A DNA stretch of 64,000 nt from the NCBI GenBank assembly GCA_040882225.1, contig JBBEBR010000019.1, positions 9,538 through 73,537 on the forward strand, written 5' to 3'. Origin of the DNA: Gracilimonas sp040882225 (lineage in GTDB: Bacteria; Bacteroidota; Rhodothermia; Balneolales; Balneolaceae). Below the pieces are notes generated by a model. The model had not been told where the DNA came from. It did no database searches and saw only the letters and a list, made by a program, of their open reading frames with translations. The position numbers were made by a program, and so were the translations under genes. Shown in pieces: positions 7,373 to 14,592 of this stretch (position 1 is the stretch's first letter; the number at the start of each line of letters is the position of its first letter).

Positions 7373-8876
7373 ATTCATCACCGTTAACAACATACCTGTA
7401 GTTGGGTGAATTACTATCTTCTCCGTTATCTCTAATAAGGCCAAGCTCTTTCATTTTCACCAAGTGCCTTTGTGCCGTTTTGTACCCTATGTCAAAATGA
7501 GCGGAGTACTCCCGGGTACTTGCTTCTCCAACCGTTTTAAGCCATTCATATCCTTTTATTTGATCGTCCGTCAGTTTGGCCATAACGTCCCCTCCAACCT
7601 CTTTAACAGCCTCAATGGTTCTCGGGAAGGTTACTACTACATTCAGTCCGTCATAATCAATGATTGGAAGGGGTAGCTGGTATTTTTCACGGATTGATTT
7701 ATAAGTGTCCATGCCCAAAGCTGTTTCCTCCATGTAATTCATTTCATTGAAAATGAAGGTCAGTTTCTTGTTCCGGCTGTATGAAGTGGCCGTAAAGTTT
7801 TTCATAGCCTCAATGGTAATAGGAGGAACAGGCTCTCCGGGACTTTTTACCACAATCCTGTCATTGAATATATCCAACTGTACTTTTGCACCGTCTTTGG
7901 CATAATCCCGGTGGGCAATGGCATTAATTACAGCTTCTCTGACCACCTCAACCGGAAAGGAGGGAACCTGTTTTGCTTTGAACTGCTTCCGGTCAATGCT
8001 GGCCGGTAACACTTTGTTTAACCATTCTTCAATCTTGTCAGGGACCAATACCAACGCATCATCAAATGTTGCCGTACCTGTTTTTCCATCAGGATACTGA
8101 ACTTTTGCCTTCATAGCAGCTTGCGGAAACTTATTTCTTGGATTCTTACCAAAGAGAAGTACGGCATTTCCGGTAGGCAAATAGGTTTTTGTCTTTTCAG
8201 TGTATTCCAACAAATCCATTTCCTTGAGTTCCTGTAGAAATTCTTCGGATTTAGGAGTGTAGTTTCTTCCGGATTCAGTGATGAATTTTTGAAGGGCTTC
8301 TTCTGATAAGCTGTCCATATTAGTGGCTGCTGCCCGCTCATCTAAATGGTCAGGAGCTTTATTTTTCGATTTGGCTTCATTGTTTTTCATATTTGCCCAT
8401 TTCATGAAGTCTTTGTTTATGTCTTCAATCTCTTTGTGAAACTCCGGGGAAAACTGATGTACCTTCACCCCGCTTTCAATCAGGTGGTCTATTCCGGCAT
8501 GGTCAACGGTTGGGTTTTTGTCTTCAATGCCAAACCATACTTCTGAAATTCTTGCATTGGTAATACGCTCTGCACAGCTTACTTTGGGAGCATTTCTGGC
8601 TCCCGGAGCGCAGGGTTCCAGCGTAGCGAAAAGCCAGCAATCCGAAAGCTCCTTGTGCCGGTTCTTTTTATCGAGCAAAGTATATTCTGCATGATCTCCT
8701 TCCCGCAATTCCCCTCTGTATGCGGTTTCAACTGTTCCGTCCGGAAATACCAATACTGCCCCAACATAAGGGCTTGGGTCATTTTTCCTCCGTTCAGGAA
8801 TAGATTTTTTCATGACCTCAATGGCCAGCTTCATGTATTCCTTCGGGTATTTTCTTGCGTCTTTCTTTTTTGCCAT
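7371..8876 (-). CDS. Deaminase-like domain fused to RecG-like/HATPase_c_4 ATP-binding and winged-helix protein
   Basis: This 501-residue protein joins two modules. Residues 10-150 form a cytidine/RibD-type deaminase fold with zinc ligands in GDHAEY (His62, catalytic Glu64) and EPCAPGARNAPKVSC (Cys89, Cys101). Residues 185-425 resemble the C-terminal part of AlbA_2/RecG-related proteins with a HATPase_c_4 domain: TPKSEEFLQELKEMDLLE, FPVEVVREAVINAIAHRDY (Asn317 in the GHKL N-box position), IVVKSPGEPVPPITIE. Residues 435-490 form a winged helix (STREYSAHFDIGYKTAQRHL). No signal peptide. It stands alone on the minus strand between two noncoding stretches, so horizontal transfer is likely. A nucleotide-modifying or phage-defence role is a guess; the domains are seen. 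Confidence 0.78.
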   Translation of the reverse strand: MAKKKDARKYPKEYMKLAIEVMKKSIPERRKNDPSPYVGAVLVFPDGTVETAYRGELREGDHAEYTLLDKKNRHKELSDCWLFATLEPCAPGARNAPKVSCAERITNARISEVWFGIEDKNPTVDHAGIDHLIESGVKVHQFSPEFHKEIEDINKDFMKWANMKNNEAKSKNKAPDHLDERAAATNMDSLSEEALQKFITESGRNYTPKSEEFLQELKEMDLLEYTEKTKTYLPTGNAVLLFGKNPRNKFPQAAMKAKVQYPDGKTGTATFDDALVLVPDKIEEWLNKVLPASIDRKQFKAKQVPSFPVEVVREAVINAIAHRDYAKDGAKVQLDIFNDRIVVKSPGEPVPPITIEAMKNFTATSYSRNKKLTFIFNEMNYMEETALGMDTYKSIREKYQLPLPIIDYDGLNVVVTFPRTIEAVKEVGGDVMAKLTDDQIKGYEWLKTVGEASTREYSAHFDIGYKTAQRHLVKMKELGLIRDNGEDSNSPNYRYVVNGDE

Positions 8877-9485
8877 TTATTGAATACTATTTCCCGTTAA
8901 TAAGTTTTCCTGTCTCAACAGGTTTTCCAATGCTCCACCTTTACTTGCGTAACCGACTTTAACCTCATCAGCCAATTTTAGCATCATCCGGTTGCGGGTT
9001 GGCTTGTGCGGCTCTGCAAATGTGCCAAATGTGTGCCGACAGATTTTCAAAAATGCGAAGCGGGGGCTTTTCATTTTTTCTTTCTTTTCAGTCGTCTGCT
9101 TTCTTGTCCAGTTGCACTGTTGGTCAAGTCGAGTCAGTCCGGTCGTAAATCCAGTAGGTGCTATTATGTCTGTAGTTACTCGTCATTGTTAATGTGTCCG
9201 TTATCTTTTTAGCATGCACGCCAACATCGGCATATCACCAACGCTATTCATGTTATCCTTGCTTCGTACACAAGTTTTATTCATGTTATTACTATAATTA
9301 CGAGGATAAAATGAAGAAAACCGATTTAATATCAAAGTACGAACATCGCCTTACGCTATAAGAAACTATAGCGAAAATACGCTGAAAGTCTATCTAAAGA
9401 ACAAAACTATATTCACTTCAATATAATCTGCAAGCCTGCGTGCGGTAAAATCTAAATTAAATACACGTTCTAAAGTCTGTGGATT
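8877..9485. other. Intergenic DNA upstream of the fusion gene, no gene seen
   Basis: About 600 bp with only short frames. It must contain the promoter of the minus-strand fusion gene, but no clear box was identified. 8990-9200 is G/C-richer with many TTTTC runs; 9250-9480 is AT-rich and contains two related stretches ending TATTCATGTTAT. A 16-codon frame at 9310-9360 is too short to support. The stretch ends in a good terminator hairpin although no plus-strand gene precedes it. Confidence 0.45.
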
Positions 9486-9507
9486 AATGCCCTCAGGCAT
9501 TTTTTAT
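9486..9507 (+). terminator. Rho-independent terminator with no gene immediately upstream
   Basis: AATGCC (9486-9491), a CTCA loop and GGCATT (9496-9501) form a 6-bp stem followed by a T-rich tail. It directly abuts the FNR-type element at 9507. No plus-strand gene ends nearby, suggesting that an upstream gene was lost. Confidence 0.6.
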
Positions 9508-9545
9508 TGAGATATATCAAGAGGTTTTCTTAGCAAATATCAATG
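9507..9545 (+). promoter_or_regulatory. FNR-type box and conserved 39-bp element, copy 2
   Basis: TTGAGATATATCAA (9507-9520) is one base away from the perfect palindrome at 1917 and is followed by the same tail (GAGGTTTTCTTAGCAAATAT, then CAATG). It lies about 95 bp before the ATG of the SDR gene at 9615. Likely bound by the Crp/Fnr protein encoded at 1304-1879 (inference). Confidence 0.7.
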
Positions 9546-9614
9546 CAATAGGGCGAGGTATCGAATAAATTAATGAACAGATATTATTAATCAAATACTC
9601 AAAAAGGAGTTATT

Positions 9615-10358
9615 ATGAAACGATTAGAAAATAAAATTGCCATTATAACTGGTGCTGCTCAAGGCTTGGGAGAAGCCATTGCAAGAGGTTATGCTAAAGA
9701 AGGAGCAACAACCGTAATTACAGATATCAATTTGGAAAAACTTGAGAAAGTAGAAAGTGATTTACGAGACTCAGGTGCCGAAGTATTTGCAATAGCACTT
9801 GATGTTACCAGTGAAGCACAATGGAAAGATGTAGTTAATGAAGTGGTAGAAAAATATGGCCAATTGGATATTGTGGTAAACAATGCTGGCATTGGTACAC
9901 ACGGAAACTTGGAAACTACCTCATTTGAAAGTTGGAAGAACGTATTGAATGTTAATTTGGATAGTGTATTTCTGGGAACCAAATATGGAGCCGAAGCTAT
10001 GCACCAAAAAGGGAATAAAGGATCCATTATAAATATGTCATCAGTAGCAGGACTGGTTGGCGATTCAGAATTAGTAGCATACTCTGCATCTAAAGGTGGA
10101 GTTCGTTTGTTTACTAAATCAGCGGCGCTTGATCTTGCCAAAAAAGGAATTAGAGTAAACAGTATCCATCCTGCATATATGAATACCGAATTGATGAAAT
10201 TAGTACCTAATCCTGAGGATATGCTCCAAGCAACGCCCATGGGACATTTTGGTGATCCCGATATGATCGCACAAGGTGCTATCTATCTGGGTTCAGAGGA
10301 ATCAGCCTATAGCACCGGTTCTGAATTGGTGATTGATGGCGGATTTGCGGCAGTTTAA
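9615..10358 (+). CDS. Short-chain dehydrogenase/reductase (SDR)
   Basis: A 247-residue classical SDR with the TGAAQGLGEAIA cofactor loop, the NNAG motif (VVNNAGIGTH), catalytic Ser in INMSSVAG, YSASKGG (Tyr and Lys of YxxxK) and the C-terminal YSTGSELVIDGGF typical of the hydroxysteroid/3-oxoacyl reductase-like branch. The Asp in ITDINLEK after the second beta strand favours NAD(H). An AAGGAG ribosome site sits 8 bp before the ATG. It is a single-gene unit bounded by an FNR-type element upstream and a strong terminator at 10459. Substrate unknown. Confidence 0.88.
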   Translation: MKRLENKIAIITGAAQGLGEAIARGYAKEGATTVITDINLEKLEKVESDLRDSGAEVFAIALDVTSEAQWKDVVNEVVEKYGQLDIVVNNAGIGTHGNLETTSFESWKNVLNVNLDSVFLGTKYGAEAMHQKGNKGSIINMSSVAGLVGDSELVAYSASKGGVRLFTKSAALDLAKKGIRVNSIHPAYMNTELMKLVPNPEDMLQATPMGHFGDPDMIAQGAIYLGSEESAYSTGSELVIDGGFAAV

Positions 10359-10458
10359 AATCATAAGAGGTTCCGTTTATAATAATGGAGCAAAAATTCA
10401 AAATGATGGCGAATACATCATAAGATAAATCTGACGATTTATATAAAAATCCAAACAG

Positions 10459-10493
10459 AAAAGCCCGTGATTTAACCCTCACGGGCTTTTTTA
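10459..10493 (+). terminator. Strong Rho-independent terminator of the first SDR gene
   Basis: AAGCCCGTGA (10461-10470) and TCACGGGCTT (10479-10488) make a perfect 10-bp stem with an 8-nt loop, followed by a T-run. The A-run before the stem may make it work in both directions. It directly abuts the next FNR-type element, so each SDR gene is an insulated unit. Confidence 0.88.
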
Positions 10494-10532
10494 TTGAGAT
10501 ATGTCAAGAGGTTTTCCTATCAAATATCAAGG
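10494..10532 (+). promoter_or_regulatory. FNR-type box and conserved 39-bp element, copy 3
   Basis: TTGAGATATGTCAA (10494-10507) followed by GAGGTTTTCCTATCAAATAT and CAAGG: the third copy of the element seen at 1917 and 9507. It is about 100 bp before the SDR start at 10607, matching the distance in copy 2. Confidence 0.68.
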
Positions 10533-10606
10533 AGAATGGGCAGGCAGAAAAGTAATTTAATTGTAGCGAAACCAATAAATTATAACAAAAATAATAGGTG
10601 ATTAAG

Positions 10607-11365
10607 ATGAAACAATTAGATAACAAAGTTGCCATTGTAACCGGTGGCGCAGGCAGTATTGGTAAAACTACAGCTAAACTATTTTTGGAAGAAGGTGCAA
10701 AAGTATTGCTGGTTGATCTGGACGAAGACTCGCTTAAAGAAACAGTTGCAGAATTAGGTGGCAAAAATGTGAAGTATTCTGTAGCAGATGTTACAAAATC
10801 ATCAGATGTACAGCGTTACGTAAGTGATGCGGTAAAAGCTTTTGGTAAAATTGATGTTTTTTTCAACAACGCCGGAATTGAAGGCGTGGTGAAACCCACC
10901 GTGGAATATCCGGAAGATCAATTTGATAAGGTGATAGCAGTAAATGTAAAAGGTGTATTCTTGGGTAATAAATATGTATTACCACAGATGAATGATGGCG
11001 GAAGTATGATTCTTACATCATCGGTGGCAGGCATTACAGGTAGCCCAAATGTAACTGCATACATAGCTAGCAAACATGCGGTAGTAGGGATGATGAGAAA
11101 CCTTGCAATTGAAGTAGCACCTAGAAAAATTAGGGTGAATACGATTAATCCTTCTCCGGTTGATAACAGAATGATGCGCTCCCTGGAAGCGGGGTATGCA
11201 CCAGGTGATGCAGAGAACATGAAAAAAGTATTTGAAAACTCAATACCTCTTGGCCGGTACGCTGAACCAAACGAAATAGCACAGTTGGTGCTTTTCCTTG
11301 CTAGTGATAACAGTCAGTTCATCACCGGCACCACTCAGTTGATAGATGGTGGTATGAATGCATAA
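10607..11365 (+). CDS. Short-chain dehydrogenase/reductase (SDR)
   Basis: A 252-residue SDR with TGGAGSIGKTTA cofactor loop, FFNNAGIEG, ILTSSVAGITG (catalytic Ser), YIASKHA (Tyr and Lys) and ITGTTQLIDGGMNA at the end. The Asp in VDLDEDS suggests NAD(H). A GTG nine bases upstream is in frame, but it overlaps the AGGTG ribosome site, so ATG 10607 is chosen. It shares its promoter-type element with the SDR at 9615 but is clearly divergent from it in sequence, so this is not a recent duplication. Substrate unknown. Confidence 0.87.
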   Translation: MKQLDNKVAIVTGGAGSIGKTTAKLFLEEGAKVLLVDLDEDSLKETVAELGGKNVKYSVADVTKSSDVQRYVSDAVKAFGKIDVFFNNAGIEGVVKPTVEYPEDQFDKVIAVNVKGVFLGNKYVLPQMNDGGSMILTSSVAGITGSPNVTAYIASKHAVVGMMRNLAIEVAPRKIRVNTINPSPVDNRMMRSLEAGYAPGDAENMKKVFENSIPLGRYAEPNEIAQLVLFLASDNSQFITGTTQLIDGGMNA

Positions 11366-11475
11366 ACATATTGAAATCTAAATTCAGATTAACGCTGGGT
11401 ATCATGCTCAGCAAACGTTCTACAAAATGGGGCTGCTTGATTAAAAGCAGTCGCATTTTAATACAGAAAAAAGCT

Positions 11476-12756
11476 ATGAAAAAGAAAATCGTCATAATCG
11501 GAGGCGGATTTGCCGGGGTTAACCTCGCCAAGCAATTGAAAAACAGAGATGGAATTCACGTAACTCTGGTCGACAAGAATAACTACAACTTTTTTCCGCC
11601 TCTGCTCTACCAAGTTGCTACAGGACTGCTTGACGTCTCCAGCATCAGCACCCCTTTTCGTACGCTTTTTAAAGGAGCCAATAATATTCGTTTCAGGATG
11701 GGAAAACTCCAAAAGGTTGAGGCGGAACACAACAGAGTCCAGCTTTCCACCGGGACATTAGAATATGATGCCCTGGTGATCGCCACCGGCACCAAAAGTA
11801 ATTACTTCGGGATGGATAACATCGAGAGGAACGCCCTGCCGATGAAGACCATCGACGATGCAGTTAAAATGCGCAACTATCTGCTTCAAAAAACCGAAGA
11901 GGCCACGTACACCAGTGATTCTGAAAAAAGAGAAAAACTTCGGAATGTGGTGATATCGGGAGCCGGTCCCACAGGTGTGGAAGTTGCCGGTATGCTGGCA
12001 GAGATGCGTAACAACATGCTGGAAAAAATCTATCCTGAACTCTCCGGCAGTGAACTCAATATCATTCTGGTAGATGCCGCCCCAACCGTACTGCCACCTA
12101 TGCGTGAAAAATCACAAAAATACACTTTAAAAGCATTGGAGGATTTAGGTGTCCATGTGAAACTGGAAAAAATGGTGGAAGATTACAAAGAAGACACCGT
12201 CTATTTTAAAGATGGCGAAACCATAAAAACCGAAACCCTGATTTGGACAGCAGGAGTAACAGCCCGTGTGTTTGAAGGCATTCCTGAAGATAGTTATGAC
12301 AGGGGTAACCGCCTGTTAGTGAATGAATTCAACACCGTGCAGGGAACCAAAAATATTTATGCTATCGGAGATACAGCCCTCATGAAAACCGATCCGAATT
12401 TTCCTGAAGGCCACCCCCAACTAGCTAATGTTGCCATGCAACAGGGTCAGCATCTGGCCAAAAACTTTATCGCTATGATCGAGAAAAGGGAACGTGCTCC
12501 TTTTAATTATTATGACAAGGGCTCGATGGCCATCATTGGCAAACGTAAAGCAACAGCCGATCTGACCTTCCCAAATAAAACTTTTACCGGCTGGATTGCC
12601 TGGGCTATGTGGCTTTTTATTCACCTCTTCCAGTTGATAAACCATCGAAACCGAATCAAAACCATGTGGAACTGGACGACCGCCTATTTTACTGATGATC
12701 AGTCGCTGGGAATGATTGTAAGGCCTTCAAAGCCCGATACTAAAGAAACAAAATAG
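11476..12756 (+). CDS. Type II NADH dehydrogenase (NDH-2)
   Basis: A 426-residue FAD/NAD(P)-dependent oxidoreductase. The FAD site IIGGGFAGVNLAKQL lies at the N terminus, YNFFPPLLYQVATGLL marks the family, the NADH site SGAGPTGVEVAGMLAEM is near residue 165, and AIGDTALM is the second FAD contact. The C-terminal region WIAWAMWLFIHLFQLI is a hydrophobic/amphipathic membrane anchor. It transfers electrons from NADH to quinone at the inner membrane without pumping protons. An extended in-frame start exists at 11371, but the flavin strand begins right after ATG 11476. It follows the SDR gene by 110 bp and complements the proton-pumping complex I genes at 14593-19994. Confidence 0.9.
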   Translation: MKKKIVIIGGGFAGVNLAKQLKNRDGIHVTLVDKNNYNFFPPLLYQVATGLLDVSSISTPFRTLFKGANNIRFRMGKLQKVEAEHNRVQLSTGTLEYDALVIATGTKSNYFGMDNIERNALPMKTIDDAVKMRNYLLQKTEEATYTSDSEKREKLRNVVISGAGPTGVEVAGMLAEMRNNMLEKIYPELSGSELNIILVDAAPTVLPPMREKSQKYTLKALEDLGVHVKLEKMVEDYKEDTVYFKDGETIKTETLIWTAGVTARVFEGIPEDSYDRGNRLLVNEFNTVQGTKNIYAIGDTALMKTDPNFPEGHPQLANVAMQQGQHLAKNFIAMIEKRERAPFNYYDKGSMAIIGKRKATADLTFPNKTFTGWIAWAMWLFIHLFQLINHRNRIKTMWNWTTAYFTDDQSLGMIVRPSKPDTKETK

Positions 12757-12863
12757 TTGTTTTTTCGTGTTGCACTTATTTGTTGAACTCAGAATATAAA
12801 TTCTAATGAACAATCTTTCGTTGAATTGATCTAACAGGTACAATTTTTAATTAAGTCAATACA

Positions 12864-12950
12864 ATGAAAAAGCAAATAAAAAAAGTTGAGATCATAGATC
12901 TTCATTCCTACTATGCCGCCAGGGGATTCCGTGCCCCGCTAAGGATTTAA
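12864..12950 (+). pseudogene. Internally deleted remnant of a DUF4256 gene
   Basis: A 28-codon frame begins MKKQ and ends SYYAARGFRAPLRI. The complete DUF4256 protein at 13744-14307 begins MKKE and ends SYYAARGFRGSLRV, so this looks like a copy that lost nearly everything between start and end. The similarity continues past the stop into the terminator-like sequence (12904-12999 versus 14261-14356). Not expected to be functional. Confidence 0.6.
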
Positions 12951-12999
12951 GATTTAGTGCTTAATTAAAGAGGTCAAAATCTCGAAGGTTTTTTCTTTG
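12904..12999 (+). repeat. 96-bp duplication, copy 1 (DUF4256 3' end)
   Basis: Aligns without gaps to 14261-14356 with about 6 differences by eye. It spans the last codons, stop and downstream hairpin of DUF4256. A truncated DoxX gene begins directly after it, marking a recombination joint. Confidence 0.85.
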
Positions 13000-13001
13000 T
13001 T

Positions 13002-13151
13002 ATGGCGGGCGCTATATTTTCCCATTTAGCTGTTGGTGATGGTGCCAAAGAACTTTTTGGCCCTACATTGTTACTTGTACTGACTGTGGTATCGTGGTAT
13101 TTCAGGCCTGCGGATAGAAAAATCAATTCAGTTAATCCAATACATGAGTAA
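13002..13151 (+). pseudogene. 3' fragment of a DoxX-family membrane protein
   Basis: The frame beginning MAGAIFSHLAVGD, continuing through GPTLLLVLTVVSWYFRP and ending at TAA 13149-13151, matches the last transmembrane third of DoxX-like proteins (usually 120-150 residues). Only 49 residues remain; the 5' part has been replaced by the duplicated DUF4256 tail. The ATG of the next gene follows the stop immediately. The residual frame is intact, but a working protein is unlikely. Confidence 0.6.
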
Positions 13152-13733
13152 ATGAATCCTAAGGTTGATTGGTTTTTTAACAAAGCCACAAAGTGGCAGG
13201 AAGAATATGAGAAGCTGAGGATGATAGCCCTTGACTGTGGTTTAGTCGAAGAATTGAAATGGGGTTGTCCTTGCTACACGTTTCAGGAAAATAACGTCGT
13301 TTTAATTCATGGATTCAAATATTACTGCGCGTTTCTGTTCCATAAAGGGGTTTTGTTGAAGGATTCTGAGGATATTCTTATTCAACAAACGAAGAATGTG
13401 CAGGTTGCCCGTCAAATTCGGTTTACCAGTATTCAGGAAATTGTTGAGATGGAGCGAATTCTGAAAACCTATATCTTTGAAGCCATTGAAGTGGAAAAAG
13501 CCGGTTTGGAAGTAGAGTTAAAAGAGACGAAAGAATTTAATATCGCTGAAGAATTTCAAATCAAACTGGATGAAAACCCCGACTTGAAAACTGCTTTTGA
13601 ATCGTTGACCCCGGGGCGGCAAAGAGCATACCTTCTTCATTTTTCTGGAGCTAAACAATCCACAACCCGGGAATCCAGAGTTGAGAAATATATCCCACAA
13701 ATTCTCAATGGGAAGGGATTAAACGATCGTTGA
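13152..13733 (+). CDS. YdeI-like protein (DUF1801 plus OmdA-type domain)
   Basis: A 193-residue soluble protein. The first about 110 residues (VDWFFNKATKWQEEYEKLR, EELKWGCPCYTF, VVLIHGFKYYCAFLFHKG) are DUF1801/YdhG-like. The last 60 (NPDLKTAFESLTPGRQRAYLLHFSGAKQSTTRESRVEKYIPQI) are the bacteriocin-resistance YdeI/OmpD-associated domain. Together these are the YdeI family, of unknown molecular function, linked to peptide resistance in Salmonella. The start codon abuts the stop of the DoxX fragment, and the DUF4256 gene follows by 10 bp, so the two probably form a small operon. Confidence 0.82.
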   Translation: MNPKVDWFFNKATKWQEEYEKLRMIALDCGLVEELKWGCPCYTFQENNVVLIHGFKYYCAFLFHKGVLLKDSEDILIQQTKNVQVARQIRFTSIQEIVEMERILKTYIFEAIEVEKAGLEVELKETKEFNIAEEFQIKLDENPDLKTAFESLTPGRQRAYLLHFSGAKQSTTRESRVEKYIPQILNGKGLNDR

Positions 13734-13743
13734 GGAGAATAAT

Positions 13744-14307
13744 ATGAAAAAGGAATTACCACTGGAACAACGAGAAGAGTTACTCAGTGTTTTAAAAACC
13801 CGTTTTGAGGAAAACACTCACCGCCATAAAGATCTTGGATGGGCTGAAGTGCAGACTAAGCTGGATCAACCAAATGGCGGCGAAAAATGGTGGTCGCTCA
13901 ATGAAATGGAAAAAACAGGCGGGGAACCGGATGTTGTTGGTTTTGATCAAAAGACAAGCGAATATATTTTTTATGATTGTTCGGTTGAAAGCCCCAAAGG
14001 CCGCAGAAGTGTTTGTTATGATCACGAGGCGCTGGAATCAAGAAAAAAACATAAACCCGAAAATAGCGCTGTTGAAATGGCTGCTGACATGGGCGTTGAG
14101 CTATTAACGGAAGCACAATATCGGGAGCTGCAGCAAATGGAGAGTTTCGATACGAAAACATCGAGCTGGGTGAAAACACCAGAGGACATCAGAAAACGCG
14201 GTGGCGCCATCTTTTGTGATCACCGCTACGACCATGTTTTCATGTATCACAACGGCGCTGATTCCTACTATGCCGCCAGGGGATTCCGTGGCTCGCTAAG
14301 GGTTTAA
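13744..14307 (+). CDS. DUF4256 family protein
   Basis: A 187-residue protein with the family's hallmarks: HKDLGWAEVQTKL, WWSLNEMEKTGGEPDVV, FYDCSVESPKGRRSVCYDHEAL, and RKRGGAIFCDHRYDHVFMYHNGADSYYAARGFRGSLRV at the end. No signal or membrane segment. Function unknown. GGAGAAT sits just before the ATG. The last codons and the following terminator are duplicated at 12904-12999, next to a remnant that keeps only this gene's start and end. Confidence 0.85.
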   Translation: MKKELPLEQREELLSVLKTRFEENTHRHKDLGWAEVQTKLDQPNGGEKWWSLNEMEKTGGEPDVVGFDQKTSEYIFYDCSVESPKGRRSVCYDHEALESRKKHKPENSAVEMAADMGVELLTEAQYRELQQMESFDTKTSSWVKTPEDIRKRGGAIFCDHRYDHVFMYHNGADSYYAARGFRGSLRV

Positions 14308-14356
14308 GATTTACTGCTTAATTAAAGAGATCAAAATCTCGGAGGTTTTTTCTTTG
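14261..14356 (+). repeat. 96-bp duplication, copy 2 (intact DUF4256 3' end)
   Basis: Partner of 12904-12999, about 90 of 96 bases identical by eye. This copy sits in its native place at the end of the complete DUF4256 gene. Confidence 0.85.
14327..14356 (+). terminator. Weak terminator after DUF4256
   Basis: GAGAT-CAAA-ATCTC (14327-14340) forms a 5-bp stem, followed by GGAGG and a T-rich tail. The duplicate at 12970-12999 carries a weaker version of the same hairpin. Confidence 0.5.
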
Positions 14357-14522
14357 AAAATGAGGCCTTTCAATTGTGAATTAATCAACTCCTTAAATAG
14401 TTATTATCCTAATTCGTTGCAATAAATGATGTTAAGCGTTGGTAGGTATTTTGGCCAAACAAGCGTATATAAAATTGAAGAAATTTAGCGCAAAACCGTC
14501 TTTACCTTCCTATAGTTTTTTG

Positions 14523-14530
14523 TATCTTTG
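14523..14530 (+). promoter_or_regulatory. Candidate -7 promoter box for the nuoLMN cluster
   Basis: TATCTTTG matches the Bacteroidota -7 consensus TAnnTTTG exactly and lies 63 bp before the nuoL ATG. A TTTACC about 20 bp upstream could serve as a poor -33 element. No other gene sits between the DUF4256 terminator and nuoL, so a promoter is needed here. Confidence 0.5.
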
Positions 14531-14592
14531 CCATCCATTTCAGAGCCGCGCCTACTGCGGTTTTGCTTTTACAAATCAAAAATAGTTTTTTA

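Noticed and set aside
7145..7444. Minus-strand 99-codon frame at the end of the deaminase-fusion gene
   Set aside because: It overlaps the real gene in another frame and its composition is not protein-like.
9310..9362. 16-codon small gene
   Set aside because: Too short, without a ribosome site or conservation evidence.
6923..9500. Integron or transposon flanking the deaminase-fusion gene
   Set aside because: Only a 12-bp low-complexity match (7081 and 9083) is shared by the flanks; no convincing attC core sites, integrase, transposase or terminal inverted repeats were found.
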